From assembly GCA_947503925.1 (NCBI GenBank), contig CANNFQ010000014.1, forward strand, positions 1-64,000: a DNA stretch of 64,000 nucleotides, in the 5' to 3' direction. A program made the translations under genes and the position numbers. Under the pieces are notes generated by a model that saw only the letters and a program-made list of their open reading frames with translations, did not search any database and was not told where the DNA came from. The DNA comes from an uncultured Paracoccaceae bacterium. GTDB taxonomy: Bacteria > Pseudomonadota > Alphaproteobacteria > Rhodobacterales > Rhodobacteraceae. Shown here piece by piece: positions 52,901-62,700 of this stretch (within the stretch, counting starts at the first letter, position 1; each line of letters starts with the position of its first letter).

Positions 52901-55687
52901 ATGGGTGTTTTCCAGCACCAGCATTACGTCAAACAGCGGACCATCGCGCCCTGTCTCGACCGCCAGTTCAGCGATCTCGTCAAAATCAACATCTTGCCGT
53001 GCAAAGCATTGCTTGATTTGGCGGTCAATCGCCGTCACCGCCTGCCGCGCTTCCTCAGCCGGTTCAAGATCGACGAAGATCGGCACTGTATTCACACACA
53101 TGCCCACCAGGTCGTCAAACGCCCCAAGACCGCGATTGGCGACAGGCGTGCCGATGGCGATGTCGGTCCGGCCGGTGCGGTGGGCCAGGACTTTTGCAAA
53201 GATCGTGGTCAGGGCCGAAAACACGGTCACGCCGTTGGCAGCGGCCCAGGTTTTCAACTTCCCCCAATCCGCCTTGTCCAAGGCGCAATGCTGATAGCGC
53301 GCCGTCCGGCGTCCAATCGCTGGTTGCGCAAAAAGTGGAGCAAACCGGTCGCCCCGGTGTTGCGTCAGTTCCACCCGCCAAGCAGCAATCTGATCCTGAT
53401 GCGCCTGTGATCCAGCAAAGGCCTGCCGCGTCGCGGCAAAGGTCGGATATCTCGCTGGCGCACCGGTTAAGGCGTCACCCGCCATCAACGTCGATAAATC
53501 CTTCATCAGTTGCGTTATGCTGTGGCCGTCAATCGCGACATGATGAAAGCCAAGATAAAGACGGTGCCGCGCCGCATCCAGCTGGACCAATGCGGCACGT
53601 ATCATCCGACCCTGCGACAGATCATAAGGCGTAGCACAGCACGCCTGCGCGGCTTCCTCGGAACAAGGCGACAGGTCGATATCCCAGGGCGAGACCGGTG
53701 TCGCGATGACCTGCCCATCCTCTAGCACAAACGCTGTGCGTAAGCTGGCATGCCGCGCCAGCAGGGACGTCAGCGCAGATTGCAGTGTCGCAGTATTCAA
53801 GAGGCCGGCGAGTTCGAAACAGAAAGTTTCGTTATAAGCGACCGATTCCGGATCAAGCCGCTGCAGAAAGACAAGGCGCGCCTGTTCCTTGGCGGCGGGA
53901 TAGGGCAGGTCCGGATCGACTGCCACGGTCTGCGGCGCGTCGACCGGCACCAGCTTTGCTGTAAATGCTGCCAGGCTGGGCGCGTCCAGCAAGTCGCCCA
54001 CCGCGCCGCGCAATCCATGATCCGCGGCCAGCCGCCCAACAACACGCATCGCATCCAGCGATTCACCACCTAATTCCAGAAAGCTGGCATCGGGCGGAGG
54101 TGTGATTTGCAGCGCCTCACCAACGATCTGCTGTACCGCCGTCAGACCCGGTGCCTCGGGCGTTGCATCGACTGATCCTGTTGGCAGGTCTGGCCAACCA
54201 CCAGCCAAAAGCGCGGTGCGATCGATCTTGCCATTGGCCGTGCGGGGCAGCACAGGTGCTGACGCAAATCGCTGAGGGATCATATAAGGCGGCAAGATAC
54301 GACCCAGAAATGTCCGCAATGCCGCAACGGACAGGACATCATCACCCGTGCAGACGATTACGGCCCGCAACTGGTTGCTGTCAGTCGTTTCCGCAACTGC
54401 AACAGCGGCATCGGCCACCAGCGGATGCGACGATAGCCGGCTTTCCACCTCTGCCAGTTCCACCCGGTGACCACGGATCTTAACCTGCCCATCGGCGCGC
54501 CCGACATACTCGATCAGACCATTCGCATCGCTGCGTACCATGTCACCTGTATCGTATAGGCGTGATGCAGAGATTTCCGGCAACGTTACGAATTTTTCGG
54601 CTGTCAGGTCAGGCGCAGCGACATAGCCACGCGCCACCCCGGCACCACCCAGAAACAGACGGCCGACCTCGCCGGGGTCGGCCCGGTTGCCATCGGTGCG
54701 CAGCACATGCGCCTCGGTTTGATCAACTGGGCGGCCAATCGGTACGCGGCCCAGTGCGGCAAAGTGTTCGGCACGGTCCGGTTCTACCAGATAGCTTAGC
54801 GCAAAGGTCGTGCATTCCGTCGGGCCATAGCCGTTGACGATCCGTGCGCGGCATCCGACATTGGCCGCGTAAAAACGGGCAACACTGGCAGGGCGCAGGG
54901 GTTCCCCACCCACCAGCACATGCCCCGCATCAGCCAAGCATTCAGGGTCGGTTTCGACCAGAAGGTTGAACAGCGACGACGTCAGAAACAACGCATCCGG
55001 GCGGTCCTGCCGGAACCGGGCGCAGAGCGCTTCTATGTCGTGCAACTCCTCGTGTGCCACCATGCACAGCGTGGCGCCATTCAGCAACGCGCCAAACACC
55101 TCGAAGGTCAGCGCGTCAAAGGCTGGATTGGCAAGGCAGGACACGCGGTAACCACCCTTCAGAGGCAGATAGGTCGGATCGTGGGCCACCCTCAGGATCC
55201 CTGCCTCTGTGATCTCGGACCCCTTTGGCGCGCCCGTGGAGCCGGAGGTGAAGATGATTGTCGCCAATGGCGGCCTGACCGGGGGCGGACAGTCATCTGG
55301 TGACCCAGCCGTCAGCGAATGAACGGAAAGTTGTTCTGCTGCGATCCCGTCCTCCGGCGCCACGCAGACCACATGGCTGACGGCGGCCTGCGCTATGATG
55401 CCGTTGCGCCTTTGGACCGGTGCGGCAGGATCCAGCGGTACATAAGTGCATCCCAGCCGCAGGACGGCCAGTATCGCGGCGGGCAAGGAGCGCGTCCGCG
55501 GCAATGATAACCCGATGCAATCCCCTGCAGTAACGCCCGCATCGTTGAGCGTTGCCGCCATGGCCGCAACCGTTTCTGACAGCGCGGCAAAGCTGACCGC
55601 CCCAGCTGAGTCCTCAATCGCGATGCGATCCGGGTGGCGTTTACAAACCTCGGCAAATACCGAAAACAATGCGGGTGTGTCGCGCAT
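46934..55687 (-). CDS. Hybrid NRPS/PKS: A-T-C-A-T-KS-KR-ACP-TE, no AT domain
   Basis: 2917-residue megasynthase. A1 (1-500; FTSGSTGAPKG; code about DAFFLGGTFK, aliphatic Val/Ile/Leu-like); T1 (Ser543). C (595-1010, HHVAIDG); A2 (1035-1520; code about DATKVGEVGK, Asn-like); T2 (Ser1567 in EAGLNSL). KS (1622-2040; Cys1785, His1921, His1961). A short linker ending PYPFHKRRFR follows where an AT would sit. Then KR (2170-2580; GGTGGIG, Ser2490/2491, Tyr2501), ACP (Ser2629) and TE (GWSFGA, Ser2753; Asp2780; His2887). It starts with A, not C, and has no docking domain, so it looks able to start its own chain. Predicted output: aliphatic residue, Asn, then a reduced ketide. The start is one base past the previous gene's stop, and the stop overlaps the methyltransferase gene. 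Confidence 0.92.
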   Translation of the reverse strand: MRDTPALFSVFAEVCKRHPDRIAIEDSAGAVSFAALSETVAAMAATLNDAGVTAGDCIGLSLPRTRSLPAAILAVLRLGCTYVPLDPAAPVQRRNGIIAQAAVSHVVCVAPEDGIAAEQLSVHSLTAGSPDDCPPPVRPPLATIIFTSGSTGAPKGSEITEAGILRVAHDPTYLPLKGGYRVSCLANPAFDALTFEVFGALLNGATLCMVAHEELHDIEALCARFRQDRPDALFLTSSLFNLLVETDPECLADAGHVLVGGEPLRPASVARFYAANVGCRARIVNGYGPTECTTFALSYLVEPDRAEHFAALGRVPIGRPVDQTEAHVLRTDGNRADPGEVGRLFLGGAGVARGYVAAPDLTAEKFVTLPEISASRLYDTGDMVRSDANGLIEYVGRADGQVKIRGHRVELAEVESRLSSHPLVADAAVAVAETTDSNQLRAVIVCTGDDVLSVAALRTFLGRILPPYMIPQRFASAPVLPRTANGKIDRTALLAGGWPDLPTGSVDATPEAPGLTAVQQIVGEALQITPPPDASFLELGGESLDAMRVVGRLAADHGLRGAVGDLLDAPSLAAFTAKLVPVDAPQTVAVDPDLPYPAAKEQARLVFLQRLDPESVAYNETFCFELAGLLNTATLQSALTSLLARHASLRTAFVLEDGQVIATPVSPWDIDLSPCSEEAAQACCATPYDLSQGRMIRAALVQLDAARHRLYLGFHHVAIDGHSITQLMKDLSTLMAGDALTGAPARYPTFAATRQAFAGSQAHQDQIAAWRVELTQHRGDRFAPLFAQPAIGRRTARYQHCALDKADWGKLKTWAAANGVTVFSALTTIFAKVLAHRTGRTDIAIGTPVANRGLGAFDDLVGMCVNTVPIFVDLEPAEEARQAVTAIDRQIKQCFARQDVDFDEIAELAVETGRDGPLFDVMLVLENTHADRLTIPGLEIVPRHHLGSEAKFPLTLFVTGTADGAELLLEFCDEEVTARDASFIIVAFGQAIAALPDHGADTLLALPVMDRSDRQHVKEWADGADNALRHNDPLAALADHAATMPDMTAVADAGQALSYAALDQRTSLIAAGLMRRGVGHNTLVGICMTRCVDLLATVLAVWKAGAAYVPLDPSHPDERLAYLLGDSGVGVVVTDAPVATDVLPAGCVDIGIDTLIAEDGVGVDFTRPEQHDRAYVMYTSGSTGQPKGVAISHGALAHYLAHAVDTYCTGVDNALVSSAFTFDATLTTLLAPLVAGQCIRLLAQDGAEVPALAQILQEATAPLLLKLTPSHLWALQNYLPDRVSAQPHCLVIGGEALDQTVAARFRALFPKARLINEYGPTEAVVGCTYHEYDSDQEAGDVPIGRPIAGARIRLLDSLRVDCPPDVAGEIMIGGAGVGIGYHDRSALTADRFVTLADGHRYYVSGDLALWDRDGVLHYLGRKDEQIKLRGYRIEPAEVETTLRRLPGVVQAAVAVSTAPDGSPVFAGYLVCRDGAFDPAAMTLQIARQLPGHLVPDMLVQIESLPFTANGKLDRAALPHLATTTPEVRDCRDDVDQDLLVSLSAQIAELVGYPVDADTNFFEAGLNSLLLMKLHSTLVRKQGLALELVDFFTYTTPRTLATHLSGQVAETTPRASQQGGIGGDEIAIIGMAVNLPDAPDLATFRDSIMQGKKNFTTVGATTATDGAPGQVGVAATMDGLFDFDPEYFGLSAADAELMDPQQRLILMGAVHALENAGLAPGHQAGLPVGVYVSSSENQYQQALLRAGMAENDLFQMSLLNEKDFVSTRIAYHLNLTGPAMTVQSACSSSLAALHVACQQLRAGECKVALAGGVSADPRLIEGYTYRPGRIYAHDGRCRAFGADASGTVPANGMGLVVLKPLAAAQADGDRIYAKIRASALGNDGHAKVSFTAPSVAGQSRTIGDAIAAAGVKPDQIGYIEAHGTGTALGDPVEFEALAKVFGAGSGASPHCALGSVKSQLGHTASAAGIIGLIRTTLGVHGGIIPATFGAETPNPNLPIAGSPFYLNPRPKVWASDSRIAGISSFGMGGTNAHVVVASVPEPAQHDADKPVFLAFSAHCEASLAGSVQAALAGLTDGTLSLRALARIQATTRAHYNQRVGFHCRTLAEAMAKLAAYLETGIAPDDMPEAGQRWLLRLADAPSPAGAMLPLDTKPYPFHKRRFRKVAKTPPQASEARAPIDRWIYQDVWRLRQRVTAAGQRATRRVFAGVGGWTSALSTPASLIEQLRVTAPDQMPEVVILTNPADPGCLTDAVVWVQAAIRGAGTTPVTLTLVAQGDAAAPYGELLRGPMLAVPAEHPNIRLRVLHMPARATQELTAQALDALANAMGEFALRSRWVYERDLARTRAPTPPVIDHGGVHLAIGGTGGIGGHIGQSIAARGGTVIAVSRSTGADRLQGCQPQHDANRTIFAVRGDITDRVAMQQLAQDVVARFGGLQSVYHCAGAVGSGPLSQLEATQITAATTSRAAGLDVIADVFLPLKPARVILCASMSSQFGVAGQTDYAAASSYTCAWAEQMAEKHPDMSITAIAWPTWRGTGMAADATLSPDMADYSITPQEGVAILDHAIDLGLPSLYICPLPPDQMRAVFRAAARSAPAADAAAMSPEEAFCQVLGLDNISPDDDFFDLGGDSLSALDLLDLLDAMAPGRISMADLQSEPTVAGIRARMLAAPEQQSTLVQLGAGKDGPAICVAPIGGDLSGYGGVVSRLAGRVGVLGLRDPVFFEATSEQRSVAALAQRYLADLQGKMPRVLVGWSFGAMVAWQIARDLQTGGATPPPLVLIDPPAIGHHAASGLGPDAVLTRELGTLAAGSGVDQAFTVAMRAACALNADAMQHFNPVGQRLGAPATLLVAREGQDPPPGFAHRTAWLSQNWQPLLQRDLAVQTLDADHYGIMTGASADDIVQAIESALCATTREEALL

Positions 55688-55688
55688 G

Positions 55689-58600
55689 TCAGAGCGCCTC
55701 CAACTCTTCAGTGACAATCTGTGCCACGAAGTTGACCGCAGGGGCCTCCAACATGGTGGCATGGTTGCCGGGGCTGTCATGAAACAGCAGTTCCCCGGTA
55801 CAGTGGCTTTTCCAGTAATCCTGCCCGTGCAGACGTTCCGCTGGCGTGGTATCGTCGCAAGCCTGCAACAGCACGCAGCGCCCGGCATTCGGTGCGGGGG
55901 CATAATCGCGCTGCAGCATCAGGTGGTGATTGTAGATCTGGTGATATCGGGCGATCTGCGGTTCATCGATACCCGGATACATGCCGTTATAGCGCACCAG
56001 CTTTTCGCGGAATACCTCAGGCGTCACCGGCTGAATGCGTTTCAGGATGTCAGGGTCATCAATCCCTTCGGTATCGAGCATGACAACACTGCACCGGTCA
56101 TGCCCGGCCTCTGCCAACAGCCGCACCATCTCGAACCCCAACGTGCCACCGAACGACGCCCCGGTCAGAACCAGCGGCCGATCCAATAGGTGCGTGATCA
56201 GCCCGACATTTCGCTTTGCCATCGCGGTCAAGTCAGGCAGCGTCGGTTCGCCCGCGTTCAGACCCGGCGCCTGAATTCCGAAAACACCGGTATCCGCGCC
56301 CAACAGCTTGGACAGCGACAGGTAACAAAAGGCGGTGCCGCCTGCAGGATGGACGCAAACCACGTTGCGGTCATGCTCCCCGGCTTTCAGGTCGATCAGC
56401 TCGGGTCGGGTCAGCCCGCCGGCGGCGGCCTGTCGCACCAACGCGGCCAGCGACTCGATTGTCGCATTCTGGAACAGGTCGGTGACCACTAGACCCGCGC
56501 GAAGCTGGGTGTTGATCGCGGCAATCACCTTGATCGCCGAAATCGACGTGCCGCCCACATCAAAGAAATTGTCGCCGATCCCTACCGCCTCGTTCAGCAG
56601 CGTTTCGCGCCAGATCTTGTAGATCGCCAGCTCGATCTGGTCGCGGGGGCTGGCGGTATTGACCTGATCAGTCTGGCGCAGTTCGGCCAAAATCTCGATC
56701 AGTGCTGGACGGTCAATCTTGCCATTGGGCGTCAGCGGCAGGTCTTCCAGCAGAATGAACGCCCCGGGCACCATATAAGCGGGCAGGCTGGCCACCAGCG
56801 CCCTGCGCAGATTGTCCGTCAGGCTCGTTGATGCGTCAGCATGTGGTACGACAAAGGCGACCAGCCGGCGTTCGGCGCCACGCTCATCGACATACACAAA
56901 CGCGCCAGCCACACCCTCAAGGGCCATGATCGCCGAGGCGATCTCGGCCGGTTCAACACGAAAACCTCGGATCTTGACCTGCATGTCGATCCGGCCAAGG
57001 CAATCAATGGTGCCATCTTCGCGCCATTTCCCCAGATCGCCGGACCGGTACATGTGGCGGCAACCGCTCACATGATCCGCCACATCCAGAAACGCCTTTT
57101 CGGTCAGGTCAGGGCGACCCAGATAGCCCAAGCCAACGCCATCACCTGCGATGACGATCTCGCCCACCGCGCCACGCGGCAACAGGCGGCCATTGTCGTC
57201 CAGAATGAAGATCGCCGTATTACACAAAGGGCGCCCGATTGGCGCCGGTTCGGGCCCGTTGGGTAGCACGTCATGGCATGAGGCCCAGACCGAACATTCT
57301 GTCGGCCCGTAGATATTGACCAGCCCTGCCGCCACGCCGGTGGGCAGGCAATTCCGCAGCAACCGGTCACCCCCGGTAAAGACCATCCCGATACTGTCGG
57401 GCCATTCCATGTCGAGCGAACAGAACAGCTCCAGCATGCCCGTGGGCAGCCAGAAATGGGTCGGGCGATGTGCGCAGATATGGCGCGACAACAGCGCTGG
57501 ATCCGCCAGCGCGGCGTCGGGGGTCATCACCAGACAGCCACCGCTGACAAGCGTCGGCCAGATCTCCCACAGGATGGAATCAAAGGCCACATTGGCCGAT
57601 ACTGTCATCACGCTGTCTGGCGTCATCGCATAGCGGTTCACCTGCGGCAGGGTCATGTTGCGAAGGCCGCGATGCGGCACGATCGCCCCTTTGGGCCGCC
57701 CGGTGGAACCCGAGGTGAACACGATATAAGCTGCGTCGTCCGGTTGCCTGACGGGCAATGTCACAGGTCCAGCGACATCCGGTAGCGGGCGCGAGATATT
57801 CAGCACCTGCACCCCGTCGGGCATAACCGGCAGGGCAACACCATCCCCGGTAAGCACCAGTGCGATGCCGGCATCTTCCAATATTCCGGCAAGCCGCTCT
57901 GCCGGGCAATCTGGTGCAATCGGCACAAAAACGTGCCCTGCCTTCAGAATGCCAAGTTGAGCGATGACAAATGCCCGCGATCGGTCGCTGATTATTGCAA
58001 TGGCGGCACCCGGCTTTGGCATTTGCTTGGCCAAGTAATGCGCTAACCGCGTCGCCTGCCCGTCCATGTCGCCATAGCTGATTGTCCCGCAGCGATCGCG
58101 GATCGCCTCGGCGGCGGGGCTTGTTGCGGCCAACTGGCTAAATAAGTCATGGCACAATTCCGCCGGGTCATAGGGGCATATGTCGCCCCGACCCAGTGCC
58201 AGAAGCTCGGCCAATTCCGCAGATGATGGCTGGGCCAGATCGGCTGCAACCGCTGTGGGCGACTGGACAAGTGCGGCAAGCAGCGCGGCAAACTGGTTGC
58301 TCAACCGGGTCATCGTCTCACGCGAAAACAGCGCCGAAGCCCAACTCCAGTGCAGGCCAATCCGGTCTTCCTGCATCCGCACCGACAATTGCAGATCAAC
58401 CTTGGCGGTTGCATCGGCCAGTGGTCCAAGGCTGGCGATTACATCATGCATCATGAAACTGTCTGCCACGAAGTCATCCATCGCGATCATGATCTGGCTC
58501 AACGGTGTGTGGCTGATGTTCCGTATCGGATTCACCACCTCGACGATACGCTCAAACGCCACATCCTGATGGTCGAAAGCTGTGAAAAGCTGCTGTTGCA

Positions 58601-59735
58601 CCCCTTGTAGCAAGGCATCAAATGGCTGTTCAGGATCCAATTGTAATCGCAGTGGCAACACATTGGCCAAAAAACCGACCGTGTTCTCAAATTCGGGCCG
58701 GTTACGATTGGCGACCGGTGTCGACAACACCAGGTCGGTTTCACCGGAATAGCGCGCTAGCAGCAGGCCGAAGGCCGCGAGCATTAGCGCAAACGGTGTC
58801 GTACCCTGCGCACGCGCAAGACCGAGCAGCGCAGCGGATAGATCCGCATCCAGCGTCATGTCCAACCGCGCCCCGTCATAACTTTGACGGGACGGGCGCG
58901 GATAATCCAACGGCATATTATGGGTGATCGGCGCATTCGACAGGGTGTCTTTCCAATATTGCCGCTGCGCCGCATGGCGGTCGGTCGCTTCCATCCGGTT
59001 GTGCCAATCGATATAATCGAGGAACTGCACCGGCTTGCCGGGCAGGTCGGGCGCATCACCGGTCACCTCGGCCCGGTAGAGCGCAGCGAGCTCGTGCAGC
59101 AAGATCCCGACGGAGGCGCCGTCCAGCACCATGTGATGCCCCGCCAGTAACAGGATATGCCGGGTGGCCGAAAGCCTGACCAGATGACCCCGGAAAAGCG
59201 GGCCCTTTGCCAAGTCAAATGGCGCAGCGCAAACCCCGCCAATCAGATACTGCAAGGCCGCGTCATCGTTGTCATACCCGGAGATTTCCAAGGCAATGTT
59301 CACGTTGCTGACCTGCTGCATCAGGTTGCCGTTTGCGACGCGGAAGGTCGTGCGCAGCGCCTCATGGCGACGCACCAGTGTGACAAATGCACGCTGTAGT
59401 GCCGTCTGATCCAATGACCCTTCCAGATCTACCCGCAGTGGGATGGCGTAATGATCACCCCCCGCGCCCAGTTCACTGACCGCCCAGAGCGCCTGCTGCG
59501 AAATTGACGCCGCAGCAGAGGTCGGGCGGGTGGCTTCGCCCCTAACGATAGGGGTCGCAGCGCTAGGTGATCTTAACCGCAGCCATTCAGTTAGCGCCGT
59601 CCTATGCATGCGCAACTGTGCCAGTACATCATCACTCAGCGGGCCGTTTCGCGGGCGAACGGCGAGCTTGTCATCCTTCAGATAGACATCGATCTGATGT
59701 TCGCGCAGCAAACGCTGAATATCTGGTGAAATCAT
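55689..59735 (-). CDS. NRPS: docking-C-A-T-TE
   Basis: 1348-residue synthetase. TubC-like (beta-hairpin) docking domain (1-52, MISPDIQRLLREHQIDVYL). C (78-500, HHMVLDG at 200-206). A (525-1010; FTSGSTGRPKG at 673; Lys1006; code about DSWWFGIVWK, no amino acid I can name). T (Ser1064 in DVGGTSIS). Type I TE (1120-1348; GASFGG with Ser1194, Asp1221, GNHATM with His1325). An active-looking TE here is odd, because another NRPS/PKS gene follows in the same operon. Start at 59735 is chosen for GGGAGA upstream and the docking-domain start; an in-frame ATG at 59753 also exists. 20 bases after the previous stop. Confidence 0.92.
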   Translation of the reverse strand: MISPDIQRLLREHQIDVYLKDDKLAVRPRNGPLSDDVLAQLRMHRTALTEWLRLRSPSAATPIVRGEATRPTSAAASISQQALWAVSELGAGGDHYAIPLRVDLEGSLDQTALQRAFVTLVRRHEALRTTFRVANGNLMQQVSNVNIALEISGYDNDDAALQYLIGGVCAAPFDLAKGPLFRGHLVRLSATRHILLLAGHHMVLDGASVGILLHELAALYRAEVTGDAPDLPGKPVQFLDYIDWHNRMEATDRHAAQRQYWKDTLSNAPITHNMPLDYPRPSRQSYDGARLDMTLDADLSAALLGLARAQGTTPFALMLAAFGLLLARYSGETDLVLSTPVANRNRPEFENTVGFLANVLPLRLQLDPEQPFDALLQGVQQQLFTAFDHQDVAFERIVEVVNPIRNISHTPLSQIMIAMDDFVADSFMMHDVIASLGPLADATAKVDLQLSVRMQEDRIGLHWSWASALFSRETMTRLSNQFAALLAALVQSPTAVAADLAQPSSAELAELLALGRGDICPYDPAELCHDLFSQLAATSPAAEAIRDRCGTISYGDMDGQATRLAHYLAKQMPKPGAAIAIISDRSRAFVIAQLGILKAGHVFVPIAPDCPAERLAGILEDAGIALVLTGDGVALPVMPDGVQVLNISRPLPDVAGPVTLPVRQPDDAAYIVFTSGSTGRPKGAIVPHRGLRNMTLPQVNRYAMTPDSVMTVSANVAFDSILWEIWPTLVSGGCLVMTPDAALADPALLSRHICAHRPTHFWLPTGMLELFCSLDMEWPDSIGMVFTGGDRLLRNCLPTGVAAGLVNIYGPTECSVWASCHDVLPNGPEPAPIGRPLCNTAIFILDDNGRLLPRGAVGEIVIAGDGVGLGYLGRPDLTEKAFLDVADHVSGCRHMYRSGDLGKWREDGTIDCLGRIDMQVKIRGFRVEPAEIASAIMALEGVAGAFVYVDERGAERRLVAFVVPHADASTSLTDNLRRALVASLPAYMVPGAFILLEDLPLTPNGKIDRPALIEILAELRQTDQVNTASPRDQIELAIYKIWRETLLNEAVGIGDNFFDVGGTSISAIKVIAAINTQLRAGLVVTDLFQNATIESLAALVRQAAAGGLTRPELIDLKAGEHDRNVVCVHPAGGTAFCYLSLSKLLGADTGVFGIQAPGLNAGEPTLPDLTAMAKRNVGLITHLLDRPLVLTGASFGGTLGFEMVRLLAEAGHDRCSVVMLDTEGIDDPDILKRIQPVTPEVFREKLVRYNGMYPGIDEPQIARYHQIYNHHLMLQRDYAPAPNAGRCVLLQACDDTTPAERLHGQDYWKSHCTGELLFHDSPGNHATMLEAPAVNFVAQIVTEELEAL

Positions 59736-59755
59736 GCCTGTTCTCCCATTCATGC

Positions 59756-62700
59756 TCACAGCAGAATCTCGTCTGAGTCGTCGTCCTGTGGGTCTGGGCA
59801 CGCGCCCGCCAGCAGTTGCGCAACCCCAGCAATGGTCGGGGCCATCAAAAGGTTGCGCAGCGGTATAATCGTACCTGTTCGGGCCTCCACCCGACCCAGC
59901 ATCCGGATCGCCAGCAACGAATGGCCGCCAAGTTCAAAGAAGCTGGTGAACACATCGATCTGTTCGAGATCAAGCAGATCGGCCCAGATCGCTTCGATCA
60001 GTTTTTCTTCGGTGCTTTCAGCGGCGACAGTGACCTGCGGCGGTTTGGTGGACATCTGCGACAATGCGACCCTGTCTATCTTGCATGCGGGTGTCTTCGG
60101 CATCGTTTCCAACCCCGTGATCCGAGCTGGGACCATGTAGGCGGGTAGATCGGCCGCCAGATCAGCCCGCATCTCGGCGATTTGCTCCGCTTTTGGTACG
60201 GGCCGTACAAAGGCGTTCAGTGTGGTGCCATCAGTGCTGGCAACCGCCACCGCCTCGGTCACCTCTGGGCGGGCCGCTAGCCGCATTTCGATCTCGCCCA
60301 GTTCCACCCGGTGCCCGCGGATCTTGACCTGAAAATCGGCGCGTCCAAGGATCTGCAACTGCCCGTTATGGGTCCAGCGCGCCAGATCACCGGTATCGTA
60401 AAGGCGCTGTCCCGATAGCGGATCGACAGGAAACCGCGCCGTGGTCAGATCGGGTTGGCCAAGATAGCCCACGGCTAGGTTCTCACCCGATAGAAAAAGG
60501 CGGCCTACCACCCCTGGCGGGATCGGGGTCAAAGACGCATCCAGCACATGAAAACCGTTGCCTGGAAACGCCCTGCCCACCGTAACAGGGGACCCATGCG
60601 CCATTTCCGTCGCGCTGACATAGACGGTCGCCTCCGTAGGGCCATAGTAGTTCCACAGGCGCAGCCCTGGTCCCGCCGACAATAGCCGATCTTTCAAATC
60701 CTCTGGCAAAGCATCGCCGCCGCTGTAAAGCCGTGCCGTCGCCGGGGCCTGCCATCCCGCATCGACCAGCATCTGCCATGTCGCGGGCGTGGCGTGAATG
60801 TCGGTCACCTCCAATGCCGCGAGGCTTGCTATCAGCCGTGGCGGATCGGTAACCGCAGCCTCGCCCGGCAGCGCCACGGTGGCCCCGTTTGCCAGCGCGT
60901 GCTGGATGTCGATCACATGAACATCAAATGAAATCGCCGTCAGCAACGGGATTACTGATCCAACCTGCAACGGGGTAAGGCGAGCGGCACCGGACAGAAA
61001 ACTCGACAGGTTGCGATGGGTGATCACCACGCCTTTCGGTCGGCCAGTGGTACCTGATGTAAAGATTGCATATGCGGGCAGGTCCGGCGAAAGATCAGGC
61101 AGCGCGGCGGTGGTTACAGCGGATCGCGGCGCCTCCAGATCGATGAAATCGCCGCTCTTCAGTGATGTAGGCGTTGCGGCGTCGCCCAGCACCATCCGGG
61201 GAGTGCAATCTTCCATTATCTGGGTCAGCCGTGACTGCGGCAGCCGTGCATCCAGCGGCACGTAGGCAGCCCCGGCTTTCAGAATGGCGACGATCCCTAG
61301 CACCATGGTGAAATCGCGTCCTACCGACAGGCCGACAAAATCGCCCCGGCCAACACCGGCGGCGATAAGCTCTGCGGCGATAGCGCCGCTAGCATCATCC
61401 AGCGTGCGATAGGTCCAGCTCTGGTCCGCGTTGCGGCAGGCAATGGCATCCGGTGTCGCGGCAACCTGCCGGGCGAACCGCGTTGGAAAGCTGTCATAAG
61501 GCGCGATATCCCGCGCCGCCGCGTTCCACTCATTCAGCCGTGTCATCATATCGCCCGACGCGACCGGCAAGCAGCCCACCAGCGTGTCCGGGTCCTGCAA
61601 AGCCGCCTCCAGAAGCGTTACATAGCTGTCCGAAAAACCGGCTATAGTTTCGGCATCAAACAGGTTGGCGGCGTAACCGAAGTCCAGCGTCAGGCCCGCC
61701 GCATCCGGTTGCGCATGGACTTCCAGTTCGAAATTTACGGTGTTGCGTTGCACCAGGTGTGGGCGCGCCACGCATCCAGGAATGGTGAGCCGGTCCGCCT
61801 CGGGTTCGCCAAGGGTAAACAGGATCTGCAACAGTGGCGGGAAGGCCTGGTCACGCTGCGCTGACACCGTGTTGATGATCCGGTCGAGTGGCACATCCTG
61901 ATGCGCCAGATCATTCTTCAGCCCGGCATCTGCTTGTTTGACAAAGCGATCAAATCCCAGCTTTGGGTCGATATCCGTCTTCACCGGCAGCGTATTGACA
62001 AAAAGGCCGATGATCCTGTCAAAGGCCGGCTTGTCACGCCCGGATACCGGCGTGCCGATCACAGCGTGATCGCGCCCACTCCAGCGGGCGACAACGACGG
62101 CCAGAACCGCATGCAACAAAGAAAACCGGGTCACGCCCTGCTGACGGCTAAAATCATCCAACCGGGCCAGCGTGGCAGCGTTGATGCGCGCGGTCATGCT
62201 CTGCGCGTGATATGGGTCGTTGGGACGACGGGGCCGGTCAGCAGGCAGCGCATTTAGCATCTCCACACCTGACAGTCGTTCTTGCCAATAGGCGGACCCG
62301 ATCGCGTCTTTATCATGCTGCCAACGGGCGATATCGGCTATCTGGTAAGGCGGCTGCGCCACATCCTTGCCCGCCATCGCTGCCGATAACTCATCTAGGA
62401 ACAGGTGGTAGGACCAGCCGTCGAACGCGATGTGATGAAATACCAGCGACAGGCGCGCACGGTCAGCGCCCCGGGTGATCAGGGTCGCCCGCAGCGGTAA
62501 CTCCGCTGCCAGATCAAACGGCGCCGCAGACAGATCCGCCACATCAGCATCGGCAGCAGCGTCATCATCGGCCGCGATCCGACTGAGGCAGAACGCATCA
62601 GCCGCACCCGGCACCTGGACGATATCCTCGCCTGCGCGCCGGTAGGTGGATCGCAATACTGCATGACGTTGCACAATCGCCCGCAACGCATGTTCCAGCT

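Noticed and set aside
57600..57790. A second PKS or an epimerase domain in the C-A-T-TE protein
   Set aside because: The region is the A-domain core (FTSGSTGRPKG and nearby), and no E-domain or KS motif is present in this protein.
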